The notes beneath the pieces were generated by a model that was not told the DNA's origin, searched no databases, and was given only the letters and a program-made list of their open reading frames with translations. From Oscillospiraceae bacterium (GTDB lineage: Bacteria > Bacillota > Clostridia > Oscillospirales > CAG-272), in the NCBI GenBank assembly GCA_015063725.1, contig SVTP01000008.1:1-64000 (forward strand): a stretch of DNA of 64,000 bases. The letters run 5' to 3'. The position numbers and the translations under genes are program-made. Positions 24,518 through 33,563 of this stretch are shown in pieces (within the stretch, counting starts at the first letter, position 1; each line of letters begins with the position of its first letter).

Positions 24518-26283
24518 AAAAGCTGACCTTTGACCGTCACGCGCTCGCGCGTGTGTTTGCGGGACTCAAGCACTATCGTTTGGCTCTTGCCGCATCCCTT
24601 CTGCTTGCCGCCGCTGTGGTGGCGCTCACACTCATCATCCCACTCTTAACCGGACGTGCCATCGATAGCATCATCGGGCGCGACAACGTCCATTGGAGCG
24701 GTGTTTGGCAGGCATGCATTCTCATTGGCGTTTGCACTCTGCTCTCGGCTCTTTTCCAATGGCTGATGAACGTCATCAATAACCGCATCACCTACGGCAT
24801 GGTGCGCCGACTGCGCCGTGAAGCATTTGAAAAGCTACAACGGCTTCCCCTTTCTTATATCGACTCTCACTCCACAGGTGACGTGCTCAGCCGTATGATC
24901 ACCGACGTGGATCAATTCACCGATGGACTTTTGCTTGGCTTTGCACAGTTCTTTACGGGAATTCTGACCATTCTCGGCACACTCATCATTATGCTGACCT
25001 TGCGTTGGCAAATTGCGTTAGTGGTCATCTTTATCACACCGCTCTCGCTCTTTGTTGCCGCATTCATCGCCAAAAAGACCTATTCGATGTTCCGTTTGCA
25101 ATCCCAGACTCGCGCCGAGCAAACAGCGCTGATCGACGAGTACGTTGGCAACCACAAGGTGGTGGTGGCTTACAGCCGCGAGGATGAATTGCAAGCCGAA
25201 TTTGACGAGGTCAATACCCGTCTTGGCAAGTGCGCTCTGCGCGCTACCTTCTTCTCCTCTACCACAAATCCCTCCACCCGATTTGTCAACAACCTCGTTT
25301 ATGCGGGTGTGGCTCTGGTGGGTGCGATGATCTGCATTGCCCCCGGCTCCACCCTCTCGGTAGGTACGCTTTCGGTATTTCTCAACTATGCAAACCAATA
25401 TACCAAGCCCTTTAATGAGATTTCCGGCGTGTTGACCGAACTGCAAAACGCGCTCGCCTGTGCCGCACGCGTGTTCGAGATCCTTGACGAGCCCGAGCTC
25501 ATCCCCGATGCCCCCGATGCACACGTCATCGAGGCGGCAGAGGGCAACGTTGCATTGCGTGATGTCGCTTTCTCCTATACCCCCGAGCAGGATCTGATCC
25601 GCGATCTCAATCTCACCGTCACCCCCGGTCAGCGCATTGCCATCGTGGGCCCTACGGGCTGCGGAAAGACTACCCTGATCAATCTTTTGATGCGCTTTTA
25701 TGATGTCGATAGCGGTAGCATTGCGGTAGACGGCAAGGACATTCGCAACGTCACGCGCAAATCTCTGCGCGCATCCTGGGGTATGGTCCTGCAGGATACT
25801 TGGTTGCGTGCCGCTACTGTGCGCGAGAATATTTGCATGGGACGCCCCGATGCAAGCGAGGAAGAAATGATCGCTGCCGCCAAAGCTGCACACGCGCATT
25901 CCTTTATCAAACGTTTGCCAAAGGGCTATGACACAATTTTGGGGGAGAACGGCGGTTCTCTCTCGCAGGGGCAAAAGCAGTTGCTCTGCATCGCCCGCGT
26001 GATGCTGGTGCTTCCCCCGATGCTCATCCTTGATGAGGCGACCTCCTCGATCGACACCCGTATGGAGCTGAAAATTCAAGGCGCTTTTGCCGAAATGATG
26101 AAGGGGCGCACCTCCTTTATTGTGGCACACCGTCTTTCTACCATCGAGAGCGCCGACCGTATTCTGGTCATGAAAAACGGCAAGATCGTGGAGCAAGGCA
26201 CCCACGAGGAGCTCCTTGCGACAGGTGGGTTCTATCACCACCTCTACAATAGTCAGTTTACTTTGGGAACGGCAGAAGATTGA
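24514..26283 (+). CDS. ABC exporter half, canonical-site subunit
   Basis: A 589-aa partner of the preceding subunit: six membrane helices, Walker A GPTGCGKT, Walker B MLILDEATSSID with the catalytic Glu, and an H-loop (IVAHRLS). The signature reads LSQGQKQ rather than LSGGQ, the variation seen in one partner of heterodimeric exporters. It starts inside the stop of the previous gene (ATGA). The pair resembles the BmrC/BmrD and YheI/YheH multidrug systems. Confidence 0.92.
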   Translation: MKKLTFDRHALARVFAGLKHYRLALAASLLLAAAVVALTLIIPLLTGRAIDSIIGRDNVHWSGVWQACILIGVCTLLSALFQWLMNVINNRITYGMVRRLRREAFEKLQRLPLSYIDSHSTGDVLSRMITDVDQFTDGLLLGFAQFFTGILTILGTLIIMLTLRWQIALVVIFITPLSLFVAAFIAKKTYSMFRLQSQTRAEQTALIDEYVGNHKVVVAYSREDELQAEFDEVNTRLGKCALRATFFSSTTNPSTRFVNNLVYAGVALVGAMICIAPGSTLSVGTLSVFLNYANQYTKPFNEISGVLTELQNALACAARVFEILDEPELIPDAPDAHVIEAAEGNVALRDVAFSYTPEQDLIRDLNLTVTPGQRIAIVGPTGCGKTTLINLLMRFYDVDSGSIAVDGKDIRNVTRKSLRASWGMVLQDTWLRAATVRENICMGRPDASEEEMIAAAKAAHAHSFIKRLPKGYDTILGENGGSLSQGQKQLLCIARVMLVLPPMLILDEATSSIDTRMELKIQGAFAEMMKGRTSFIVAHRLSTIESADRILVMKNGKIVEQGTHEELLATGGFYHHLYNSQFTLGTAED

Positions 26284-26367
26284 TGCAAGTTTTCCATTAT
26301 TTTCATAAGAAAAAACACAAAAAACACGCAATTGTCCAATTATGTTCACAAAACGTATATAAACGGA

Positions 26368-26376
26368 TGCTATAAT
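26368..26376 (+). promoter_or_regulatory. Extended -10 promoter of the ABC/FtsX gene
   Basis: TGCTATAAT (26368-26376) is an extended -10. The best -35 (TTCACA, 26345-26350) is 20 nt away, so the promoter would rely on the extended -10. Confidence 0.55.
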
Positions 26377-26409
26377 AAAAATAATTATCAAGTTTAGGAG
26401 GCAATACCA

Positions 26410-29400
26410 TTGCTGGAGCTGAAAAGAATCGTAAAGGATTATCACACAGGCGACACAAGTGTGCGCGCCTTGGCAGGGGTTAGTTTGCGCTTCCGCCCCA
26501 ACGAATTTGTTTCGATTTTGGGACCTTCGGGTTGCGGAAAAACCACTCTGCTCAACATCATCGGCGGTCTTGACCAATACACAAGCGGTGACCTGATCAT
26601 TGGCGGTGTTTCCACGAAGGAATACACCGACGCTGACTGGGATACCTACCGCAATCACTCTATCGGCTTTGTATTTCAAAGCTACAACCTCATCCCCCAC
26701 CAAACAGTGCTTTCCAACGTTGAGTTGGCTCTCACGCTCTCGGGTATTTCCCCCGCCGAGCGCCGCACACGTGCTATCCGCGCCTTGCGCGACGTAGGAC
26801 TTGCCAGCCAGATCAACAAAAAGCCCTCTCAGCTCTCGGGCGGTCAGATGCAACGTGTTGCCATTGCGCGCGCACTTGTAAATGATCCCGATATTATTCT
26901 TGCCGATGAGCCTACGGGTGCTTTGGATACGCACACGAGCGTGCAGATCATGGAGATTTTGAAAAAGATCTCCCGTCGCAAGCTCATCATTATGGTAACG
27001 CACAACCCTGAGCTGGCCGAGACCTACTCCAACCGCATCATCTCCATGGTGGACGGTCGCATTACCAATGATACCAACCCCTGCTACACCTTTAGCTCCT
27101 TTGAAAGCTTTGAGCAAAAGCCCAAAAAGGAAGTGAAAAAACGTCGCAGCCTCTTCTCGATTGACGAAGAAGATGTGGCAAAATACAGATTGAGCGGCAC
27201 GGGGCTTCGCACCACTCGCAAGGCAAAGCGCAAAAAGTCAATGTCTTTCCTGACGGCGCTTTCCCTCTCACTCAACAACCTCATGACCAAAAAGGCGCGT
27301 ACCTTTATGGTATCCTTTGCAGGTTCCATCGGTATTATCGGCATCGCTCTCATCCTTTCTGTCTCAACGGGCGTTAACAACTATATCAACGCCGTGCAAA
27401 GAGACACGCTTGCAAGCTATCCCATTCAACTGTTGGCAGAGTCGACCGACCTCTCCTCTCTCATTACTTCGATGATGAAAACAAGCGAGGAAAAGGAAAA
27501 CAACCGCCCCTTGGACAAGGTTTATGAAAGCACCATTGTGGTTGACTTGATGAACTCTTTGAATACGGCAGACACCAACAAGAATGACCTTAAGGCGTTC
27601 AAGAAGCATCTTGAATCGACCGAGGCGTTTAAGGAATACCTCACCGCTATTCAATACCAGTATGACTTTAACTGGAGCGTGCTGACCGAGGATGCCGACG
27701 GCAAGGTGATCAAATCCGACGCTATGGAGCTGATCAATGCCCTTTACGGCGGCAGCATGAACGACAGCGCCATGGGCTCGATGATGGGCATGGGCGGTAT
27801 GGGTTCCTCGATGATGGCTGGCTTTAACGTATGGCAGGAAATGCTGCCCGGTGTTGAAGAAGACGAACCCATCAACTCCTTGATCAAGGACGAGTACGAG
27901 CTCATCTACGGTGAGTGGCCTACCGAATATAACGAGGTCGTTTTGGTAGTCAATAAGCAAAACGAGATCAGCGACTTGGCACTCTACGCGCTCGGTCTGC
28001 GCACCGAGAAAGAGATTATGGAAGCCCTGATGGCTGCCTCCAAGGGTGAAACACTGGACACCACGCAGGCAAAGTCCTGGAGCTATGAGGAGCTTTGCGA
28101 TATGAGCTTCCGCCTCTTCTTGCAATCCGAATGCTATCAAAAGCAATTTGATGACACCTACACCAACATCAGCAACACCGATTCCGGTCTTGCTTTCCTC
28201 TTTAACAACAGCAATCTTGGCATCGACCTCAAAATTTCGGGTATCATTCGTCCCGGAGAAAATACTTCCTCGGCAATTTTGAGCGGCACGATCGCCTACA
28301 CCGCAGAACTTACCAAGTATGCAATTGAAAAGACCGCAAACTCGGAGCTTTTGCAGGCACAGATCAATTCTCCCGAAACCGACGTGCTCACCGGCAAGCC
28401 CTTTAAGACCGAAAGCACGATCAATCTGACTCCTGCCGAAAAGAGAGCCGCCGTAGAGGCAGCCATGGCGCAAATGGACGTGCCCACAAAGCTTGCAATG
28501 TTCACAACCCTCATCTCCACCCCCACCGAGGAAATGGTAGAAGCAGAGTTTGAAAAACGCTTGAATGAAGCCGGCGGACTTCGCCCCTTTGCCATCTTTG
28601 CCCTGACGCAAATGCAAGGCATGACGCCCGAGCAGGCGCAAGAAGCGATTGCAAAGGTTGACGACGATATGCTACGTTACACCTTCTATCAAACCTTCAA
28701 AGAAGTTTACGTTAAGGAATACGCCGTTGGCGTGCAACAGATGCTGCAAGGCAAAACCCCTGAGGAACTGCTTATCATGATGGAGCAGACAATGGCAGCC
28801 TTGACCGACAAGGAATATGTCGCTCTTTATGACGAATATCTTGACAACTACTCCGACTCCACCTATGAAAAGAACCTTACCCTGCTTGGCAACGTGAGCA
28901 TTGATTCGCCCAGCGCGATCAACCTCTACTGTGACACCTTTGAGGATAAGGACTTGATTGCTGAACTGATTTCCGACTACAACAAAACAGTTGAAGAAGA
29001 ACAGCAGATCAATTACACCGACTACGTAGCCCTGTTGATGTCCTCTGTTACCACCATTGTAGATGCCATCACCTACGTGCTGATTGCCTTTGTTGCAATC
29101 TCCCTTGTGGTATCCTCTATTATGATCGGCATCATCACCTATATCTCGGTTCTGGAAAGAACCAAGGAGATCGGTATCCTGCGTGCTATCGGTGCATCGA
29201 AGAAGGATATTCGCCGCGTGTTCAACGCAGAGACACTCATCGTCGGCTTTGTTGCAGGCGCGCTTGGTATTGGCATTACCCTTGGTTTGAATGTGGTAAT
29301 CAATATCATCCTGTTCAACTTGACCGGACTTGCCAACCTCAAGGCAGTTCTGCCCCCTGTAGCCGCACTCATCCTCGTAGGTATCAGTATGGCACTGACA

Positions 29401-29472
29401 CTGATCGCTGGTCTCTTCCCCTCCGGCTTTGCTGCAAAACGCAATCCCGTTGAGGCACTTAGAACAGAATAA
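26410..29472 (+). CDS. Fused ABC ATPase-FtsX permease (MacB-like)
   Basis: A 1020-aa protein. Residues 1-225 are an ABC ATPase of the LolD/MacB type (Walker A GPSGCGKT, 38-45; signature LSGGQMQR; Walker B IILADEPTGALD). A basic linker leads to the first membrane helix (about 300-320), a very large extracellular domain (about 325-865) and three C-terminal helices with the FtsX core (ILRAIGASKKDIRRVF). The start is TTG at 26410 with AGGAGG 8 nt upstream; no ATG is close. The outer domain has a Met/Gly-rich stretch (about 447-475). Such proteins export peptides or drugs or work with histidine kinases; no kinase is near. Confidence 0.9.
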   Translation: MLELKRIVKDYHTGDTSVRALAGVSLRFRPNEFVSILGPSGCGKTTLLNIIGGLDQYTSGDLIIGGVSTKEYTDADWDTYRNHSIGFVFQSYNLIPHQTVLSNVELALTLSGISPAERRTRAIRALRDVGLASQINKKPSQLSGGQMQRVAIARALVNDPDIILADEPTGALDTHTSVQIMEILKKISRRKLIIMVTHNPELAETYSNRIISMVDGRITNDTNPCYTFSSFESFEQKPKKEVKKRRSLFSIDEEDVAKYRLSGTGLRTTRKAKRKKSMSFLTALSLSLNNLMTKKARTFMVSFAGSIGIIGIALILSVSTGVNNYINAVQRDTLASYPIQLLAESTDLSSLITSMMKTSEEKENNRPLDKVYESTIVVDLMNSLNTADTNKNDLKAFKKHLESTEAFKEYLTAIQYQYDFNWSVLTEDADGKVIKSDAMELINALYGGSMNDSAMGSMMGMGGMGSSMMAGFNVWQEMLPGVEEDEPINSLIKDEYELIYGEWPTEYNEVVLVVNKQNEISDLALYALGLRTEKEIMEALMAASKGETLDTTQAKSWSYEELCDMSFRLFLQSECYQKQFDDTYTNISNTDSGLAFLFNNSNLGIDLKISGIIRPGENTSSAILSGTIAYTAELTKYAIEKTANSELLQAQINSPETDVLTGKPFKTESTINLTPAEKRAAVEAAMAQMDVPTKLAMFTTLISTPTEEMVEAEFEKRLNEAGGLRPFAIFALTQMQGMTPEQAQEAIAKVDDDMLRYTFYQTFKEVYVKEYAVGVQQMLQGKTPEELLIMMEQTMAALTDKEYVALYDEYLDNYSDSTYEKNLTLLGNVSIDSPSAINLYCDTFEDKDLIAELISDYNKTVEEEQQINYTDYVALLMSSVTTIVDAITYVLIAFVAISLVVSSIMIGIITYISVLERTKEIGILRAIGASKKDIRRVFNAETLIVGFVAGALGIGITLGLNVVINIILFNLTGLANLKAVLPPVAALILVGISMALTLIAGLFPSGFAAKRNPVEALRTE

Positions 29473-29482
29473 AAAAGAATTC

Positions 29483-29659
29483 TACGGGAAAACCTTTTTC
29501 GCGAAAAGGGTTTTCCCGTACCCTTTCCAAAAAGCGCTCTCAAAAAATTTCCCAAATGGAGTTGTTAGTATACAAATAGACAGTAGGCGCAAGCCAAAGG
29601 CTTGCTTTTGCTATCGCAAGAAATCAGGGACCACCAAGACCCTGATTTCTAAGAGAGTT
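29483..29659 (+). repeat. Intergenic structured repeat, copy D
   Basis: The most divergent full copy and the best evidence for an RNA. Its hairpin (29483-29520) starts 11 nt after the ABC/FtsX stop. The outer stem is CTCTC/GAGAG (29537-29541 with 29653-29657) where others have CTTTC/GAAAG. The final stem is a perfect 10-bp GAAATCAGGG/CCCTGATTTC (29620-29649) with an entirely different sequence from other copies, but the loop ACCACCAAGA is unchanged. Confidence 0.85.
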
Positions 29660-29668
29660 GATTTGCAT

Positions 29669-29706
29669 AAAAAGAAGCAGTCGTTTGATAACGACTGCTT
29701 TTTTGT
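29669..29706. terminator. Bidirectional terminator
   Basis: An 11-bp stem (AAGCAGTCGTT, 29675-29685, with 29690-29700) with A- and T-runs on either side. It ends the hydrolase gene (-) and the transcript through repeat D (+). Confidence 0.85.
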
Positions 29707-30650
29707 TATGATTGATTTGTTTTCTCTTCTAAGTAAGGTTCAAAAAATTCTTCAATTTCTTTCACATAAGTATCCACATCAACGGGAAAACAAAGTCCGT
29801 GTCCGGCGCCCGGGGTGATGACGAGGTGCTTGGGAGCGGCACAGGCAGCAAAGTTTTCCTCGCTCATGCTCTGCGGGACAAATGCATCAGTGTCGCCATG
29901 GAAGAAGATAACGGGTACGCGGCAGTTTGGCATGGATACGATAGGTGAATTTTCATCGGGATCAAATCTGCCAAAGAGGCGGGCTCCCAAGCGCACGAAG
30001 GGATAGAGCAGGTCGGCAGGCAGGTGCATCTCGCGGATGACCTTTTTGATGATCTCCTTTGCCGATGTATAGCCACAGTCGGCGACGGTCCCCACAACGT
30101 TTTTGGGAAGCTCCATAGCCGATGCCATCATAACGGTTGCCGCGCCCATAGAAATGCCGCCAAGAAGAATTTTGGCATTGGGATCGATATTCTCCACTAC
30201 GTATTGCACCCAAGCGAGTGCGTCTCGGCTCTCGTTGATACCAAAGGTGACAACATGTCCCTCGCTCTTGCCTGCACCGCGGTGGTCAACGATGAGCACG
30301 TTATGACCAAGCCGTTGGCAGCGGTAAACGCCGCCCGAGAGGTCCTGCTCTGCGCAGCCGTGGTAGCCGTGAAAGAGGACGTCGATGGGAGCTCCTTTTT
30401 GAAATTCATAATACGTTCCCACAAGTGTCAGCCCGTCATGCGATTTGATGCGAACCTCGGTGTGCGGCAACTCTCGCGCTTCCTTGATCCATTTGATCAT
30501 CTGCTCGTGGTGCGGCTGATAGATCTCGCCCGCAGGCACGGGATATTCGGGCCACTTTTTGCGTGGACTGTAAAAAATTTTGAAAAAGCAAACGAGCGAG
30601 GTGGCAAGCACCACAAAAACGATTGCCAAAAGGATGTATAAAAGGATCAT
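29706..30650 (-). CDS. Membrane-anchored alpha/beta hydrolase
   Basis: A 314-aa serine hydrolase with an N-terminal membrane helix (about 3-24). The catalytic triad is visible: Ser167 in GGISMGAA, Asp255 in HGDTDAFVP and His284 in GAGHGLCF; LFHGYHG is the oxyanion region. It resembles the BAAT/Bem46-like hydrolase group of lipases, esterases or peptidases; the substrate cannot be told. Single gene with its own promoter and terminator. Confidence 0.85.
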   Translation of the reverse strand: MILLYILLAIVFVVLATSLVCFFKIFYSPRKKWPEYPVPAGEIYQPHHEQMIKWIKEARELPHTEVRIKSHDGLTLVGTYYEFQKGAPIDVLFHGYHGCAEQDLSGGVYRCQRLGHNVLIVDHRGAGKSEGHVVTFGINESRDALAWVQYVVENIDPNAKILLGGISMGAATVMMASAMELPKNVVGTVADCGYTSAKEIIKKVIREMHLPADLLYPFVRLGARLFGRFDPDENSPIVSMPNCRVPVIFFHGDTDAFVPQSMSEENFAACAAPKHLVITPGAGHGLCFPVDVDTYVKEIEEFFEPYLEEKTNQS

Positions 30651-30685
30651 TTTCCATCTCTCCCTTTTCTCAATTTATCCTATAT

Positions 30686-30714
30686 ATTATAGCACAAAAA
30701 AGCCGCAATTGCAA
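30686..30714 (-). promoter_or_regulatory. Promoter of the alpha/beta hydrolase gene
   Basis: TTGCAA (30714-30709), 17-nt spacer, TATAAT (30691-30686) with an extended TGC on the minus strand. Confidence 0.78.
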
Positions 30715-30732
30715 TCCGTATCTGTCAAAGGA

Positions 30733-32958
30733 TTAGCTCATCTTGGTCATCTCGCGCTGTGCCATAACGAGGCCGTAGTAGATGCCCTCTTTTGCCATCA
30801 GCTCGTCGTGTGTGCCAACCTCGGCAACGCGTCCCTCGTCAAGCACTACCAAGCGCGTGGCGTTGCGGAGCGTGGAGAGTCGGTGCGCAATGGCGATGGT
30901 GGTTCTACCCGATGAGAGAGATGCAAGTGCATCCTGAATCAGCTTTTCGGTCTGCGTATCGAGTGCTGAGGTGGCTTCATCAAGGATGAGGATGCGCGGA
31001 TCGTGAAGCAGTGCGCGTGCAATGGCAATGCGCTGCCGCTCACCGCCTGAGAGGGTGTGTCCCCGCTCGCCCACGTAGGTATTGTAGCCATCGGGCAAAC
31101 GGACGATGAACTCGTGCGCGCCCGCCATCTTTGCCGCTTGAACAACCTCCTCGCGCGTGGCGTTCGGCTTGGCGTAGGTCAGGTTTTGCCAGATAGAGCC
31201 CGTAAAGAGGAAGGTCTCCTGCAGTACCACGCCCATTTGTCGGCGCAGGGACTCCTGCGAAATGTTGCGCACATCCACACCGTCGATGCAGATCGAACCT
31301 TCTTCCACGTCATACATACGCATAACAAGGTTGATCAGCGTGGACTTGCCCACGCCCGAACGCCCGACAAGTCCAATAAATTCACCGGGCTTTACGTGCA
31401 GATCAACGTCAGAGAGGACGTCCTCGCCCTCGGTGTAACCGAAGGAAATGTGGTTGATATCAATGTAACCGTCAATGCGTGCAAGGTCTTGCTCGTGCCC
31501 GTCGGCAACGTCGACGTTTTCGTCAATGATGTCATACACACGCGTGAGCGACACCATCATGTGCATAAACATACGCGGGAAGCGCATGAGTGCCATCAAG
31601 GGACCGAAGATCATGGACGTGTAGGACGAGAACTGCGACATTTCGCCCGCCGTCATTTGCCCTGCCAGCATTTGTGTGCCGACGTAGTAGAGCAGGACGA
31701 ACTCGCCAAAGCCCATGAAAAATTGCAGAATGGGCATCAGGACTGCCCAAAAGCGCTCGATGCGCAACTGCAGATCCTTTTCCTGTGCGGCAATGCCCAC
31801 AAAACGCGCTTCTTCCCTTTTTTCCATACCGTAGGATTTGACTACGCGAATACCCGAGAAGATATCGTGCAGCACTGCACTGCCCTGCGAATTGACATTC
31901 CAACGCTTGCGGAACATGGAGTGCATAAAGCGCCAGAAAAAGCGGAAGCAAAGCGCCACCAGCGGCATGGGGATCAGGATAAGCGCCGCCATCAGCGGAT
32001 CATACCCAAACATCAAAACCGAGATACCCACAAGCAGGAGCACCTGCTCGATCATGTTGGGAACGTGGTCGACGAGAAAGCGCTTGATCTCCTGTGTGTC
32101 ACCGTTAACGTGCTTCATCAGATCGCCCGACGTGCGAGCGGAAATTTTGGCGATGGAAAGCTCCTGAATTTTGCGGAACACCATATCGCGCAGGCGCAGA
32201 ACGAGATTGTTGCCCGCAACTGCCAAAAGGTGTCCGCGCGCCATTGCGATCACGCGGCGCAAAATGTTGGCAAGTAAGAGCGACAGAATAACACCGAGAA
32301 AACCGAGCAGGAATGCCGTTGAGGCCTCGGCTTCGGTATTTTGAATATACAGGTCAACCATATCACGGTTGATCATGGGGATCAGGATGCTCACGCCCGT
32401 GCTTGCAAAAAAGAGCAGGACGGAGAGGGCGATGCGCCACCACTCGGCACTTGCCATGCCCAAAAGGCGACGAATGGCGCGCGATTTGGATGCGCAGTGG
32501 GGGCAAACGTGTGAGCCGCGCGGATACGGCTTTTGGCACTTGGGGCAGATCTTGCCCTCGGTGTCGCCGTCGCTCTCCTCTTGCGTGATCACACCTTGGC
32601 GCAAAAAGCGGTTGATGCGCTTGATATCCTTGCCAAGTCGGGGTTGTTGCGCGTTATCGGCACGTGTCAAAAGGACGGTCTCGCCGTCACTCTTACGGGT
32701 GTACTCCACCCAACAGCATCCCACACCGCGGCCAAGAGATACGCGTGCAAGGTTCTCCATCGGCTCACGCTTGGCTTCCCGACCGTCGCGCCAAGCGATC
32801 AACTCCTTGCTGGTGAAAAGAATGACGTTCTCGGTCTTTTTGAGAGGATCGGCAAGGTCGAGATAGGTCACAAAGCACGCCACCGCACTGTCGGCATCAA
32901 AGGCGGGATAGAGCTCTCGCACTCTTTCTTCGGGGGTTGGTTTTCTTGTTTTCTTCAT
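30733..32958 (-). CDS. ABC exporter half with N-terminal zinc ribbon (second of pair)
   Basis: A 741-aa half-exporter with an unusual front. Residues 1-130 form a cytoplasmic domain of unknown fold, and 138-155 are a zinc ribbon (CPKC and CPHC). Then come six membrane helices (about 170-490) and an ATPase with Walker A GRSGVGKS, LSGGERQR and the canonical ILILDEATSALD. The start at 32958 follows GAGGTG; an in-frame TTG five codons earlier is possible. It follows the DUF1854 gene and most likely dimerises with the protein at 33564-35813, which has the same front architecture. Substrate unknown. Confidence 0.9.
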   Translation of the reverse strand: MKKTRKPTPEERVRELYPAFDADSAVACFVTYLDLADPLKKTENVILFTSKELIAWRDGREAKREPMENLARVSLGRGVGCCWVEYTRKSDGETVLLTRADNAQQPRLGKDIKRINRFLRQGVITQEESDGDTEGKICPKCQKPYPRGSHVCPHCASKSRAIRRLLGMASAEWWRIALSVLLFFASTGVSILIPMINRDMVDLYIQNTEAEASTAFLLGFLGVILSLLLANILRRVIAMARGHLLAVAGNNLVLRLRDMVFRKIQELSIAKISARTSGDLMKHVNGDTQEIKRFLVDHVPNMIEQVLLLVGISVLMFGYDPLMAALILIPMPLVALCFRFFWRFMHSMFRKRWNVNSQGSAVLHDIFSGIRVVKSYGMEKREEARFVGIAAQEKDLQLRIERFWAVLMPILQFFMGFGEFVLLYYVGTQMLAGQMTAGEMSQFSSYTSMIFGPLMALMRFPRMFMHMMVSLTRVYDIIDENVDVADGHEQDLARIDGYIDINHISFGYTEGEDVLSDVDLHVKPGEFIGLVGRSGVGKSTLINLVMRMYDVEEGSICIDGVDVRNISQESLRRQMGVVLQETFLFTGSIWQNLTYAKPNATREEVVQAAKMAGAHEFIVRLPDGYNTYVGERGHTLSGGERQRIAIARALLHDPRILILDEATSALDTQTEKLIQDALASLSSGRTTIAIAHRLSTLRNATRLVVLDEGRVAEVGTHDELMAKEGIYYGLVMAQREMTKMS

Positions 32959-32969
32959 ACGCCAACACC

Positions 32970-33548
32970 TCAAAGGTAGAGCTCGATCTTTTTGTAGCTC
33001 TTGCGGTCAAGAGCTTGAACATCGGGGATCTCAAAGCGGTTGCCGTTGACGTCCAAGAGGACAACACGGTTATGAGAGGCGCGAATGATGCTACGGTAGG
33101 TATCGTGCAGAGTAAAATTGACGTTTCCCTCGGCGGTGTGCACACGCCAATAGGAAAAGCCGTAACGCTCCTTAACGCCAAGGATCTTATCGATCACAGG
33201 CGCATAGTAGCGGCGGCGCAGCTCGGTGCGAAGAAGCTCCTCGCCCGCCCCCTCGAAGAGCGAGACAGACTTGATAATGCCAACCTCTGCTTGCTCCTCG
33301 TTCATGACCGAAATGAACTCCCATTCAAGCTCAAACGGAAACTCTCGGCAGAGGTGTGCTCTGCCCTCGTAGGTCTCGGTTTTGATATGTAAAAAGTCAT
33401 TTTTGATGTAGAATGTTGCGTTCTCGGGGGTGAGCCAAACGGTGACCGACAGCTCTGACAAGGTGCGTGCAGGGCCTCTGTCCGGTCCGCCGGGACCGCG
33501 GTGAGGTCCGCCTCTGCCTCTATCTCCCATTCCCATAGGTGGTCTCAT
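32970..33548 (-). CDS. DUF1854 protein
   Basis: A 192-aa DUF1854 protein. The first 30 residues are rich in Gly, Pro and Arg and probably disordered; the rest is a compact domain (LTPENATFYIKNDFLHIK, FPFELEWEFISVM, RRRYYAPVIDKI, YGFSYWRVHT). The family is unstudied, but members lie beside ABC exporters; from memory, related DUF1854-ABC loci occur with cyanophycin genes in other phyla, and none of those genes are here. Its position between two exporter halves argues for a cytoplasmic partner of the transporter. Confidence 0.85.
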   Translation of the reverse strand: MRPPMGMGDRGRGGPHRGPGGPDRGPARTLSELSVTVWLTPENATFYIKNDFLHIKTETYEGRAHLCREFPFELEWEFISVMNEEQAEVGIIKSVSLFEGAGEELLRTELRRRYYAPVIDKILGVKERYGFSYWRVHTAEGNVNFTLHDTYRSIIRASHNRVVLLDVNGNRFEIPDVQALDRKSYKKIELYL

Positions 33549-33563
33549 ATCGGTTCTCCTTTC

